Positions 21,185-32,502 are shown, counted from the stretch's first letter. The stretch: DNA of 64,000 bases from Notolepis coatsorum (GCA_963971535.1 OZ020589.1:75165811-75229810), one strand, 5' to 3'. Program-made: numbers and translations. The notes: generated by a model from the letters alone, not told the origin.

Positions 21185-22084
21185 ATGGCGCTGCACCGAA
21201 CGGCTGCCTTTCTGATCGCTCCGTCGAGACTGTGCTTTCTTTTGTTAATTTTTATAGTATTAGGAGTTTTATTTGCACCAACTGTTGGTGCATTATATGT
21301 GTATGACCGTCAGTCAATCATTGACATTGGATTAAGGAAAACGTACCGATTGGATTGCTCTCTGGATCGGATTGCTGAACAGCAGCAGTGGCCCGCCGAG
21401 ATCCTTTGTTGTGGCCGTGGCCAAGGCCAGGAGAAGCCGCGACGACGTGGAAGAGCAGCCGGGGTCCGAAACAGACTGAGGTCCAAACGACACAGAACCA
21501 CATTGCCCAGCATATTGTTGGCCAATGTGCAATCGATAGGAAATAAACTGGACGACATCAGAGCACGGATCCAATTCCAGAGGGACATTCGGGATTGTAA
21601 CGTCCTCTGTTTCACAGAAACTTGGCTGAGTCCAGATGTCCCGAATCACGCAATAGAACCGGCAGACCACTTCTTCGTTCTCCGCAAGGACCGGACGGCA
21701 GAAGAGTCACTAAAGAAGAAAGGAGGCGGCATTGCCTCCATGATAAACAAGGAGTGGTGCGATTTAGGCAACGCAAAGGAATTGTCTAACCACTGCTCCC
21801 CAGACCTGGAGTTTATCACGATCAAATGTCGACCCTTCTTTCTCCCGAGAGAGTTAACGTCCATCATCCTCATCGGAGTGTACATTCCACCACACGCGAA
21901 CACTGGGACCGCACTTTCAAAGTTACACGACGAAGTAAATAAACTCCAGACAGCTAATGTTGATGCTGCCATTTTGGTTCTGGGCGATTTCAACAGCGCG
22001 CGTCTTAAAAAGGTGTTGCCTAATTTCTATCAGCATGTGACCTGTCCCACCAGAGGCGAGAACATATTAGACCATGTATACTCG
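21185..22084 (+). pseudogene. LINE endonuclease domain, N-terminal part
   Basis: The ATG at 21185 opens a frame with a hydrophobic N-terminus (residues ~8-35). An exonuclease-endonuclease-phosphatase domain follows. Landmarks are LLANVQSIGNKLDD, FTETWLS, GVYIPPHAN and LGDFN, the last holding the catalytic Asp/Asn. The frame is cut by the solo LTR at 22085. Removing LTR plus one target copy (899 bp) brings the downstream part back into the same frame, so the interruption is secondary. Confidence 0.88.
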
Positions 22085-22979
22085 TGTCACGTTTTAGACT
22101 CAAACGTGAAAGTTGTAAAAGATACTTAAAGATATAAGAGATGAAACACTTTTGAAGGTATTTATTATAAAAAGTTTAACAAGCAATGTAATATAAAAGT
22201 GAATAAGCAAAGTATTTATACAAGGTGAATATAGCAAGGTACAATTTGAAATCTAGATTGTTACAACCGGCCGGTCGAGTATATAAAAGAAAGGAAAAAA
22301 CAGTCAAGTCCTTTGTGGGTCCGTCCAGTCTAGTCAAAGCAGAGAAGTAAAAGAAGTGAAGCCCCTTGTGGTTCTCTGTCAGGGTGTTTTATTGGTCCCC
22401 TAGTCCAGTGTGTGTACGTGGTGTCTCTCCTGAGTGCACGTTGAGTGTCTGTGTCTATTTGGTCAGCCTGTATGTCCGCCGTGCATGAGTGCGTGGAACG
22501 CACATTTACGTGCAAGTTTGTGCGTGTGTGTCTCTATGATAACGATCTGTGATTAATGGAGACTGGAATATGTGACCACTGGATGACCTGGTCGTATATT
22601 AGTTGGCTTGTGGCATTTTGTTGAATTATGTGATCGGGCTAATCTGGTGGGTGCTGTGTGCGCGTTGAGAGCAAGGGTGTATGTATGTGTGTGTGTGTGT
22701 GTGTGGGAGATGTGTGCGTGTGTGTAGGTTTGTGTGTGTGTGTGTGTGCTTGTCCTATGTGTAAGTGTGTGTGTATGGCCTGCACCAAGGGCCAGTAGAT
22801 CACTGATAAGGATCTGTTAGTGGTCTGGCTGCATGGGCCAGAGAGAGAGAGTCTAAGGGAACCGACTAGGCTTTGCATAGTGTACTAATGGGAGAATGTC
22901 TTCTGTTATAATTCTACATGATTATACATGTAGAATGTCTCTGCTATAAACTTATGATTATACATGTCATATTTCAACA
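22085..22979. mobile_element. Solo LTR inside LINE endonuclease
   Basis: An 895-bp insertion starting TGTCACG and ending TTTCAACA, in TG...CA form, flanked by CTCG on both sides (22081-22084 and 22980-22983). The LINE frame continues precisely across it. No internal coding region or second LTR is present, so it is best explained as an LTR left by recombination of a full element. It includes a GT/GTGTGC microsatellite (about 22680-22765). Orientation is not certain. Confidence 0.8.
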
Positions 22980-22983
22980 CTCG

Positions 22984-23436
22984 CAATTTAAGAATGGGTA
23001 CAAGTCACAGGCTCTTAGCCCATTCGGTAAGTCCGATCACGCCGCCATTTTTCTTTTGCCAAAGTATAAACAAAGTCTCAAGCGAACGCCGGTGGTCTTG
23101 CGAGAGGTTAAGCTTTGGACCGTGACGTCAGAGGAGACACTCCAAGCTGCGCTTGAATGCACAGACTGGAGTGTATTCCGTGATAACACAGCCAATATTA
23201 ACGAATACACTGAAACGGTGCTTGACTTTGTCTGTACTCTGGTAGAAGAAACAATCCCCTCTACCACAATTAGAATATACCCAAATCAAAAGCCCTGGGT
23301 AGATAAATCCGTCCGTGAGGCTCTGAAAGTGCGCACATCAGCCTACAACACCGGGCTGGTGACAGGCAACATGGAAGAACACAAGATGGCAAGATACAAC
23401 GTCAGGAGAGCAGGCTGACTCTAGAGGTATGTGGCA
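22984..23436 (+). pseudogene. LINE linker region after the solo LTR
   Basis: The frame resumes with the end of the endonuclease (SPFGKSDHAAIFL) and the linker typical of these LINEs (RIYPNQKPWV, REALKVRTSAY). It ends at a TGA at 23416-23418 in a region where related elements stay open. This marks a lesion rather than a natural stop. Confidence 0.8.
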
Positions 23437-23603
23437 GGGCCTCAGAACAATGACAGATTACAAAGGCACCTCCCTCAAACTGAACAGTGACATCTCCTTA
23501 GCAAATGATCTCAATTCCTTCTATGCGAGGTTTGAGGCTGTGAATAACAACACGAGCCTACAAACCACGGCAATGGGGGGGGGGGTCTGCTGATGGAGAC
23601 TCA

Positions 23604-24998
23604 GTGTTCAGGGTAACAGAGCATGAGGTGAGACGGATCTTTAAAAAAGTGAATATCAGGAAGGCAGCAGGACCGGACGGCATCCCTGGCCGCGTCCTAA
23701 AAGTCTGTGCCGACCAACTGGCCCCGGTATTCACTGACATCTTTAACCTGTCCTTGGAACAGGCTGTCATCCCCACCTGTCTGAAGAAGTCCACCATCAT
23801 CCCTGTACCCAAAAAATCTACGCCCGCTTGCCTCAACGACTACCGCCCTGTAGCCCTCACCTCCATAGCCATGAAGTGCTTTGAGAAGCTAGTGAAGGGC
23901 TACATCTGTTCCTCCCTCCCCATCAACCTGGACCCCCTGCAATTTGCATATCGCCCCAACAGGTCCACGGAGGACGCCATAGCCCATGTGCTGCACACAG
24001 CAGCATCACACCTGGACAAGAGGCAGGGGAACTATGTGAGAATGCTGTTCATCGACTACAGCTCAGCATTCAATACCATAGTCCCCTCCAAACTCATAGC
24101 CAAGCTCAGGGACCTGGGCTTGAACTATGACCTCTGCCAGTGGGTCTTGGACTTCCTGACGGGCAGACCCCAGGTGGTAAGAGCAGGCAACTGCACCTCC
24201 TCATCCATCACGCTCAACATAGGGGCCCCCCAGGGCTGTGTTTTGAGCCCCCTCCTCTACTCCCTGTACACACATGACTGCGTGGCACAGCGGAACAACA
24301 ACACAATCATCAAATTTGCTGATGACACAGTAGTGGTGGGCCTGATCTCTGCCAACGACGAGAGGGCCTACCTGGAAGAGGTAGAGAATCTGTCACAGTG
24401 GTGTCAGGAGAACTGCCTCTCCCTGAATGTCAGCAAAACAAAAGAGATGATTGTGGACTTCAGGAGGTCGGGGGTCAAGGACTACAGCCCCCTCAGCATC
24501 GACGGGGCACCATTTGAGAGAGTGAACAGTTTCAAGTACCTCGGAGCCCACATATCCGAGGACTTGACATGGACCACACACATTGACAGTGTTGTGAAGA
24601 AGGCACGACAACGCCTCTACTTCCTCAGGCGCCTAAGGAAGTTCCAAGTCAGTCAGAAGATCCTTAGAAACTTCTACTCATGTACAATAGAGAGCATCCT
24701 GACTGGCAACATCACCTCCTGGTTTGGGAATAGCACTGCACAAGACCGTAGCAGACTACAAAGAGTGACACGTTCAGCCGAACGCACAATTGGAGGGGGG
24801 CTTCCCACCCTCCAGAACATTTACAACAAGCGGTGCAGGGGGAAGGCGAAGAGAATCATCAAGGACTCCAGCCACCCGAACAACTGCCTCTTTGAACTAC
24901 TGCGGTCAGGCAAGCGATATCGGAGTCTTAAGGCGAGCACAGAAAGACTCAGAAGAAGCTTCTATCCCCAGGCCATCAGGCTGCTAAACGAACAATAA
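23604..24998 (+). CDS. LINE reverse transcriptase, open but 5'-broken
   Basis: 464 codons cover the whole RT: fingers ([15 protein letters not shown]), [23 protein letters not shown], palm motif A (FIDYSSAFN), [10 protein letters not shown], motif [11 protein letters not shown], the thumb and the C-terminal region ending LLNEQ. The enzyme part looks intact, but it is separated from the endonuclease by a frameshift at the poly-G run (23577-23588) and has no natural start here. It would have acted in target-primed reverse transcription. Confidence 0.9.
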   Translation: MFRVTEHEVRRIFKKVNIRKAAGPDGIPGRVLKVCADQLAPVFTDIFNLSLEQAVIPTCLKKSTIIPVPKKSTPACLNDYRPVALTSIAMKCFEKLVKGYICSSLPINLDPLQFAYRPNRSTEDAIAHVLHTAASHLDKRQGNYVRMLFIDYSSAFNTIVPSKLIAKLRDLGLNYDLCQWVLDFLTGRPQVVRAGNCTSSSITLNIGAPQGCVLSPLLYSLYTHDCVAQRNNNTIIKFADDTVVVGLISANDERAYLEEVENLSQWCQENCLSLNVSKTKEMIVDFRRSGVKDYSPLSIDGAPFERVNSFKYLGAHISEDLTWTTHIDSVVKKARQRLYFLRRLRKFQVSQKILRNFYSCTIESILTGNITSWFGNSTAQDRSRLQRVTRSAERTIGGGLPTLQNIYNKRCRGKAKRIIKDSSHPNNCLFELLRSGKRYRSLKASTERLRRSFYPQAIRLLNEQ

Positions 24999-25474
24999 AC
25001 ACTATGCAACAACCATCAAATGCACACAGCACGCACACCCACACGCACACACTCACTTAAACAAACAACACACTGCAGCACCCACTCTCCACACTTTAGA
25101 GCACACAAACACACTTTATATTTATTGATAAAGGATTTGCACAACAACTCGTACACCTACTGTAAATTGTACCTAAATTGCACCTCATCCCATTTCTGCC
25201 TTGCACTATATAGTATTGTATATTAGTACACTGCATAGTATTGTATATTATATGGTAACTCAGTTACGTCTATTCTGCATCGAACATTGTACATATGTCT
25301 ATACTGAACACTGTGACCTCATTTTTTACTTCTAATTTACATACTATACTATGTTATTTTATTTCATACTTATCTTGTCTTGCACAGTCTCTGGAGCGTA
25401 ACAGTAAGAAGCATTTTGTATAAAAGTATTCTGTACTTCTGTATGACAACTATTAAAGAAACTTGCAACACTAA

Positions 25475-25840
25475 TCCATCCATTCTACATTCATTGCACA
25501 CACATCCACATGCACACACTCACTTTAAACATTCACCTTTAACATTCACTTTAGACACTTCAAACACCTTTTAACACTACAGTACACCATATTTTTTCTA
25601 TTTATTATAAAAATATTTGCACTACATCTCTACCTAATTTTTGCATTTTGTTTGCATTTTGTACTTTAGTTTTGTATATTGTATATTTTGTATAGTGTTC
25701 TTTATTCTTTTAACTTTTTTGTTTACAATATGAAGCACAATCTTAGGGGGGCTTATACAGAACAAAGCATTTCACTGTAATGTACATGAATCTTATACAG
25801 TAGGCCTATGTGACAAATAAAACAAAACTTGAACTTGGAA
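25475..25840 (+). mobile_element. LINE-like 3' end fragment
   Basis: ACACATCCACATGCACACACTCAC, a TTGCACTACA block and the terminal AAAACTTGAACTTG resemble the 3' UTR just upstream, but with different middle sequence. It is probably the 3' end of a related subfamily. Confidence 0.6.
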
Positions 25841-26416
25841 AATGCACCACGGTTTGTCATAATGAGGTCTATAGAGAGGTGAAGTCCCTCCCCTTGCGCT
25901 AGAGTAGACACACATGGGACCCTATTTTTTTTATCCCGTTTGAATTGTGCCATGAATTTCACGTATGATGTTTGTCAATTTAAAAGTGTAATTGTCAAGC
26001 TAATGTTATGTCAAAAGCTATCAATAATTCTTGCAAAAATGTGCTAACTTGCTTGTCAATCAACTTTTTTGACTTGCCAAATTATGTTTATAATTGACAA
26101 ATGTCATATGCAAGTCATGGCACAACTCACACAGGATTTGTCTTGTTTTTTTTTGAACACATTTCTTTATAATTTTTTTGACAAGACAAACATTAACAGT
26201 AAATATCTCAATAAATCACATTTCTGTATTTGAATCAATAAATGTAGGTTGCGAGATATATACATAATCCCCATTATACAATACAGTACATACATATGCT
26301 CTTGCTCGTTCCTCTTCCCCCCTCTCAGGACCCCCCCTGGATAATCCATCCACTATTCGTTCCTAACCAGAGATTACAATTCATATGCTAACCTTTATTC
26401 TCTCCACCACTTCTAA
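25841..26416. other. Unassigned AT-rich sequence
   Basis: Repeated TTGTCAAT/TTGACAA motifs occur at 25970-26180. The right part may be the 3' UTR of the adjacent minus-strand L1-like element. No gene was recognised. Confidence 0.4.
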
Positions 26417-28375
26417 TCAGATTGCAATGCTGGCTTCATTGACACCTAAAATTCTTGCTGTAATTATCTCTAAATAAATCACATCGAGATAGGTAAGAAC
26501 CCATACCTTCCGGCACATTTTATCCGGTTGAATCCATCGTGATGCTATCAACTTTTTAGCAGTCGTAAGACCGGACAAAATTAGTCTCTTTAGCTGTATA
26601 GAGGCTGCTAACTGCGAAACATCATTCAACAACAATACAGAAGGCATTACAGGTATGTTCAGAAATAAAAATTCTGATAATTGCGTAGTGACTTCTTCCC
26701 AGAATATCTTAACAGGGGGGCATTCCCAATACATATGCATAAATGTACCTATATCACCTCTTAGACACAAGGAGCATAGAGAGTCTTGTTTAAGCCCCAT
26801 TCGGTTAAATCTTATAGGTGTCAGGTAAGTCCTATGAATATAATTAAGATTAATCTGTTGATGGTCCGGGTTGCGTGACGCTAGTCGAACGTTTGCCCAG
26901 ACTTCTTGCCAATCAAAATCTACTTTCAAGTCTGGTATATCCCTCCTCCAAACTGAGTCTAGGGGAAGGATTCCATACGAAGACGTTAGTAAGTGATGAT
27001 AAAAGTCCGATACGAAGCCTCTCGATGTCTCCCTTTCATAGAAGAATTTGTGATATCTGTGGTGCTCAAGTGGTATCTTTAATGGGACTCCGTGAGCCTT
27101 CAAAGTTGCTAATAACTGTATATAGAAATAATAAGTGGAGCTGGTGAGGTTAAATTTGTTCTGAATTTCATGATAGCTACAGAAACCCTGTTCGTTGAAT
27201 ATATCTCCCAATGTATGTATGCCTTGCTTTTCCCATTTGGGATATCTGATAGGTCGTTGTGCAATAAGGAGTGCATTGTTATTAAATATGGGAGAATGGC
27301 TATGCCATTTGTGTTGGTTAGTAAATGTTTTCTGTGTGTCACGCCATATCCGAATCACATGTGTTATAAGAGGGCCAAATTTCAAGTCGCATTGCTTAAT
27401 TGATAATTTGATGTATACTATATCCTGCAATCTATGTGGTGCCACTATGTTTTCTTCTAATGTTCTCCAGGATACAGATGCTTGAGGATCAAACCAGGTG
27501 CTCAGTGGTCTTAAAGAGAACGCTTTAAAATAGTGGTAGAAGTCTGGAAATGCTAAACCTCCGTCGGCTTTGTTTCTCTGTGCAGTGGATCTTTTTATTC
27601 GTGGAGGTTTGTTATTCCAAATAAATGTATATGCGGTGGAGTGTAATTTTTTCCAGTAATCAGCAGGAGGGGGTAACGGTAACATTGAGCTAAAGAAGTT
27701 GATTCTAGGTAAAACATCCATCTTAACTATTGATACTCGGGCCTGTACTGAGTTTTAAAGTGTTGACCACCTGTCAAAGTCATTTGTGATCCTATCTAGA
27801 AGTCTTGTATAATTATACTTCACCGTTTGGCTTATAGTAGGGAATATTTCAACTCCAAGACATCTAAAATGTTCTACCATTGGTATATTTCCTGGAAGGA
27901 ATGTTGCCTTCGCAGAGACATTAAGTGGAAGGAAGGCCGATTTTGGCCAGTTTATCCTAAATCCCGATAGATTGCCAAATGAGGTGGTAGGGTTTTGCAT
28001 GAACAATATTACGTCGTCCGCATATAAACTAATATGATGTTGTGTGCCCTTAATTGAGATTGGCTCTATGGATTGGGATTGTCTTATATACTGTGCTAAA
28101 GGCTCTAAGGGTAGAGCAAATAGTCCGGGACTAAGAGGGCAACCCTGTCTGGACGAGCGTGACACAGGAAAGAGTGTGGAGATGAATTTACCTGTTATTA
28201 TCATGGCCGATGGGTCTTTGTATAACACTTTTATCATATTAATGAATCCGTTTCCTAATCCCATCCTTCCGAGTACTGCCCATAAATAAGACCATTCCAA
28301 TCTATCAAAGGCTTTCATCGCATCCAAGGATAATACAGCTGTAGGTGCAATGGCATCCTTACTGGCGTCTAACAT
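26417..28375 (-). pseudogene. L1-like ORF2, RT palm to C-terminus
   Basis: Residues from AMKAFDRLEW (motif A) through RQGCPLSPGLF (motif B) and YADD (motif C) into the C-terminal domain. A single TAA at 27755-27757 divides it, and the frame is the same on both sides (WSTL, stop, then VKMDVLPR). It is otherwise open over more than 640 codons, so decay is limited. The endonuclease is absent. Confidence 0.88.
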
Positions 28376-28562
28376 GTAGTAACCGTCTTATATTATCCGT
28401 GATCAGGCGACCTTTTATAAATCCAGTCTGATCAGGATGAACTAAATATGTCATATGCTTTTGAAGTCTGATGGCTAGTACCTTAGCATACAGCTTAATA
28501 TCGGTTCCGAGGAGGCTTAAGGGTCTATAACTACCACAATCGTCAGGGCAGGTTGAAAAAAC

Positions 28563-29845
28563 CCTCAGCTCGGAACTAGGCAAAATCTGCATATGGCTCG
28601 CTGATAACAAGCTATCATTACACATGGGCAAAACAGAGTCCATTCTCTTCGGTTCAAATAACAAACTCAGCAAGACCGACGGCTTCTCAGTTACAGTGGG
28701 TGACAATATTGTCACAAGGAAAGACGAAATTACCTACCTGGGTTCCATCCTAGAGGCAAATCTTTCCTGTGACAAAATGGCATCCAATGTAATAAAAAAA
28801 GTCAACCAACGAACTAGATTTTTGTACCGGATCTCCTCTCTGGTAAACAAGAATACCCTGAAGACTCTGGCAGGAGCACTCATTCAAGGGTACTATGACT
28901 ATGCGTGCACCGCATGGTACCAAAGCACCTCAAAGGCGCTTAAAACAAAATTACAAACATCACAAAACAAACTGGTCAGACTACTACTTGACCTGAACCC
29001 CAGAACCCACCTCACCCCTGCCCACTTTGACAACCTAGGATGGCTTAGAGTAGACGACAGAGTACAGCAACTTGCAATGGGCCTGGTCTACAAGATACAC
29101 TATACGACCGGGGTGCCCATGTACATGTCAAAATACTTCCCAAAGGTCAGTGAATACCACAACCACTACACCAGAGGAAGCTCAACAAATCATGTTAAAC
29201 CCAGATTCGGCTCAAACAAGGGACTAAAAACGTTTCGCAATTATGCCACAACAATGTGGAACGCCCTACCCAAAGCTGTAAAGGAATGTGAATCCCTGCC
29301 CACATTCAAAACCGCTCTTAAAGAGCACCTACGGGAGGCTGCAATTCGAAACTGGCCACCGTAAATGCCCAAAACCCCCACCACCTCCTAATAGACAGTC
29401 TCCTCCCCACCGCATGTATATATTCCCTCCCCGCCGTATGTATATTTCTCTCCCACCCACCTACCCCCTCCTAATGTACAGTCCCCTCCCCATCATATGT
29501 ATATACTCTGTCAGGATCTAGGGGTAACAGTACTGTATATTTGAATACCGTTTATGTCACAAATGTATCAGTACTAAATACCTATATGTCCCTATGCCAT
29601 AAATGTCATGTATGTTGTGTATGTCATAAATGTCTATATGAATTGAAAATGGGGGACCCTGATGGAAACAAGACAAACGTCTTTCTCAGGTCTGCATCCC
29701 CTTAACAATTGTATGTATTGAGCCGTACTGTATTGTACCCATTCTGCAATCTGTTAAATAAAGTTTTCATTCATTCATTCATTCATTCATTCATTCATTC
29801 ATTCATTCATTCATTCATTCATTCATTCATTCATTCAATCTTTGT
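28563..29845 (+). mobile_element. L2/CR1-type LINE, 5'-truncated, nested in L1
   Basis: It begins inside the RT (SSELGKICIWLADNKLSL), runs through the C-terminal region and a CT-rich 3' UTR, and ends with CTGCAATCTGTTAAATAAAG and an (ATTC)n tail (about 29764-29836). L1-like coding sequence flanks it on both sides, showing insertion into the older L1. No clear target duplication was found. Confidence 0.88.
28624..29364 (+). CDS. LINE reverse transcriptase C-terminal fragment
   Basis: 246 codons without lesions. Homologous landmarks are ITYLGSILE (RT thumb side), YYDYACTAWY, KLVRLLLDL and the C-terminal YATTMWNALPKAVKECES. The last also occurs in the minus-strand copy at 52170-52360. It lacks the catalytic palm because of 5' truncation, so it has no enzymatic function alone. 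Confidence 0.85.
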   Translation: MGKTESILFGSNNKLSKTDGFSVTVGDNIVTRKDEITYLGSILEANLSCDKMASNVIKKVNQRTRFLYRISSLVNKNTLKTLAGALIQGYYDYACTAWYQSTSKALKTKLQTSQNKLVRLLLDLNPRTHLTPAHFDNLGWLRVDDRVQQLAMGLVYKIHYTTGVPMYMSKYFPKVSEYHNHYTRGSSTNHVKPRFGSNKGLKTFRNYATTMWNALPKAVKECESLPTFKTALKEHLREAAIRNWPP

Positions 29846-30074
29846 CTTTTTTTAAGGAGGACAGATATGAGTGCAATATTGCCGTTCTTATGAAAATTCC
29901 CCTCTTTGATCGAGTATAAAATCATATCAAGTAATAGGGGTCCAATTACATCCCAACATGATGGTACAGTTCTGGAGGTATACCATCCCATCCAGCGTAT
30001 TTGTCTTGTTGACTACTGTTACAAATATTTTAGGGTCCCACAGTGGTTAGCGGAACGGGGGGGACTTCACCTTA

Positions 30075-30145
30075 TTATTGAGCCGTACTGTATTGTACCC
30101 ATTCTGCAATCTGTTAATACAGTTTTCAATCAATCAATCAAAACC
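30075..30145 (+). mobile_element. LINE 3' tail (L2/CR1-type)
   Basis: GAGCCGTACTGTATTGTACCC and ATTCTGCAATCTG are shared with the end of 28563-29845, followed by a CAAT-type tail (TCAATCAATCAATC). It is a 71-bp truncated insertion. Confidence 0.8.
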
Positions 30146-30838
30146 TCTCTATACTGCTAAGGGGATATGGGTGCAGCCATGATAAAAAAAAAGCAACCCA
30201 GATGTTTGGGTGCAAAATGTTACCCTATGAATGCATAAGTAATATATCTAAAACCAATCTATCAAGCAGGCAGATTTATTCAATTTTAACGGTTAATGAC
30301 TCCCTGTGCTGAACTACTCCCAGGATAGTGTTTCATCATTGTTTCTATTCAGAAACACATGTGACAAATCTCAAGCCCAGTCCTCTTTCCTTGAACCTTC
30401 AATCACAATTGTTGCTTCTCTCAGACAAACAAAGGGAAGCAACAGTTGTGATTGGAGGATCAAGAAAATATATTTCAATTGTATAAGCCATGGGCAGTTA
30501 CACAGAAGGGGGGAGATTGTCTCCACTCTGTGATAGGCAGGCAATGGTCACTTCTGATCATTAAACCTGCACTATGGAAGATGTGCACCTTGTGGCTGTT
30601 ACATGTAACCGCACCTATTTAAACATGGCTAAAAAAATAAGGCATTTGTTCAAGCAAAGTAACTTTGGGCACTGTTTTAATTTTGTGGCATTAAGGTTGT
30701 ATGCTCTTTATGCTATTCTTGGATCAATCCTGACTACAAAACTGCTAATGCTTAATTTGAAATTAACAATACTATACATAAATCACAGACTGGTAAGGGA
30801 CACTGGAAGACTTACGATATACTGTATGACCACAGCCA
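30146..30838. other. Apparently unique sequence
   Basis: No homology to other parts of the window and no coding exon found. It contains the hairpin at 30390-30464. Confidence 0.4.
30390..30464 (+). ncRNA. Near-perfect 31-bp hairpin, miRNA-precursor-like (candidate)
   Basis: Bases 30390-30420 pair with 30434-30464 around a 13-nt loop. On the plus strand 30 of 31 positions can pair: 27 Watson-Crick, three U-G, and one A-A mismatch. All three wobbles are of a kind that pairs only in plus-strand RNA. The size fits a pre-miRNA, but a short inverted-repeat transposon is an equally simple explanation. I do not recognise the sequence as a named miRNA. Confidence 0.35.
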
Positions 30839-30947
30839 AACTGGAATGCAACAATGTTGTGACAATTTAAGAATAACCTCTTACATTAACTAGATTGAGA
30901 TACATTAGAAGACAGGGGAGGAAGTCCCTGAATATTTTCTATGTTAC

Positions 30948-30989
30948 CTGCAGCCACAAGGATCCCAGGAAAAGCACTTTACCAGTCAT
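30948..30989 (-). pseudogene. Relic first exon of a Kazal-type inhibitor
   Basis: The block 30839-31070 is homologous to the exon-1 region of the intact gene at 49103-49154. The ATG (30989) and the splice donor CAG|GTAACA are preserved. A 10-bp deletion inside the signal-peptide sequence changes the phase and removes part of the hydrophobic core. No counterparts of exons 2-4 were found to the left. This is a duplicated, decayed gene fragment whose upstream flank ends 0.1 kb from the Bel/Pao array. Confidence 0.8.
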
Positions 30990-31102
30990 GATGTTGGAGA
31001 ACTCTCTGTTTGCAAGGCAGTGTATCAGAACAGAGTGGCAGCACAAGAGGGGTGGGGGTGGGCCTTTCAGATTGAGAAATGTGAAATTTAGCACTAGACA
31101 TT

Positions 31103-32434
31103 TGTTACGAAGGATCAGATTAAACCAAATATATATATTTATTAATTGATATATATTGCATAATATTTGTATATCGTTTGATACCCCCTGTGTATTCCTT
31201 GTACATATACACGGAATATCCCTTTAACCTAGTACAGACCATAATATTTCGTTCTCCTATTGGACAGCGGTCCCTTAGGCGCCATTGCCATACCCCCAAG
31301 GTCTGGTTCAAAGTCACCGCCACAGACTTGCCTTGACATGAACGGCTCTGCGCAAGGATACGAGACAGGAATAGGTCTGGTACTAGTTTGTTCACCTAAC
31401 GTATAAATACGGCGCAGGTGAATACAGAAGTTAAGTTACCCAATAAGTTGAAGCCTCACCCACGATACAACGTGTGGTGAAGTATGGCCTGTTTGGCCCC
31501 AAATAGAGCATTGAGACCGCGTGCGAATTAATAACTGAAGTATCAGAGTTTAACGCTGTACCGTCGAGTTCGACCTATTCTATTAATTCAGTAATAGTCT
31601 ATTTATGTATAGTGTATCGTGCGGCTACCGTTCTACAGTGACCAGCATCACCAACGTTTCCTCGTACCAGCTAGTGTGCTTATCCAGGCTGGGCTGCTTA
31701 CCCTGACGCTTTCACCCGAGGAGCCCTAGACGAGGACCGTGTGGACATGTACACTGGATAATCTACCCGACGACTACATAGCCCTTTTCGGCTGGATTAT
31801 ATTTGCTTTGGTCCTGTAATTGATGGAGCGGAGAATCGCCTACACCCACTATTGTGTGGGATTTACCCTGTGAGGAGCAACGTCGAGCCCGCCTCTCAGA
31901 AGCCTGAGGCCGGCTAGCTTTCTTCCATGCGGAGCTGCATGCCACGGAGAACAGCTGTTATTCGTCTGCGGATCAAGAGATTATTGCACCGTCTCCTGTA
32001 CTTGGAGTCTCTCTATTCATCGTTGACCCAGACTCTACTACCGACAAATCCTCTCCCCTTGCTGGCTTACAACCGGAGGGACCCTACCAGTATCTCCCGC
32101 TGCCTTTACTAGAGTACCATAGATATAATTCCTAAGATTCAGGTTGTATTCATTATATCCTGCGTAATAAGAGAATGGACATACGTTATTGATTTGCTGA
32201 CGCACATTCCTTTGCCTTATAAGCGCACCTTAAGTAAAGTATTGTTATATATACTATCATTGCTGCTAATAAATATTCTTAAACCCAGTTTTGTGTGGAA
32301 CCGTGTCATTGTGGGAAGTGTTCATCTAATATACCTGTGTACTGTATGGCCAGTAGTAATGTACATAAGACAGTAGTGGTTTAATGATACCATACTTATA
32401 TAATACAGTCAGGGAATTGTACCCCTCAGTTACA
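31103..32434 (+). repeat. LTR 1 of the array
   Basis: 1332 bp, TGTTACGAAGG...CAGTTACA. A TATAAATA box lies at 31402-31409 and an AATAAA at 32268-32273, giving a plausible U3 promoter and R polyadenylation signal. It is the most divergent of the three LTRs; the last diagnostic difference from LTR 3 is at 31850. Confidence 0.95.
31402..31409 (+). promoter_or_regulatory. LTR TATA box
   Basis: TATAAATA followed by CGGCGCAGG. The same box, followed by TGGCGCAAG, is kept in the otherwise diverged LTRs of the minus-strand Bel/Pao copy. Equivalent boxes lie at 39109-39116 and 46816-46823. Confidence 0.65.
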
Positions 32435-32436
32435 AT

Positions 32437-32453
32437 TGGTCCTTCGAGCCGGA
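32437..32453 (+). promoter_or_regulatory. Primer binding site, tRNA-Tyr (unit 1)
   Basis: TGGTCCTTCGAGCCGGA, two bases after LTR 1, complements the 3' end of tRNA-Tyr. The identical site of unit 2 is at 40144-40160. Confidence 0.85.
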
Positions 32454-32502
32454 TGGTAACTAGCGTAATATTAATATAGTAGTATTAATATTGACATGGC
32501 CA

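Larger units (their letters stand above)
21185..25466 (+). mobile_element. Non-LTR retrotransposon (Jockey group, Rex1/CR1-like), interrupted
   Basis: One ORF2-type protein is recognisable in pieces: apurinic-like endonuclease (21185-22084, resuming after 22980), linker, reverse transcriptase (23604-24998) and a 3' UTR ending in AAAGAAACTTG near 25466. A solo LTR splits the endonuclease part. Other lesions are a stop at 23418 and a frameshift at a G run (23577-23588). Homologous 3' ends lie at 13855-14382 and 52828-54478. The clade is inferred from protein flavour and could be L2 or Rex1. Confidence 0.9.
26417..30063 (-). mobile_element. L1-like LINE, 5'-truncated and interrupted
   Basis: Minus-strand ORF2 pieces run from about 30063 down to 29846 (GWDGIPPELYHH, then DVIGPLLLDMI in another frame). 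They resume at 28562 (CGSYRPLSLLGTDIKLYAKV) and continue to the stop at 26417. The gap is filled by an oppositely oriented LINE (28563-29845). The RT carries LYADDVILFM and a long C-terminal region with a C-x2-C motif (CSLC), as in fish L1/Tx1-type ORF2. Lesions are a frame break near 28365, an in-frame TAA at 27755-27757 and a break in the 5' piece. Confidence 0.88.
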
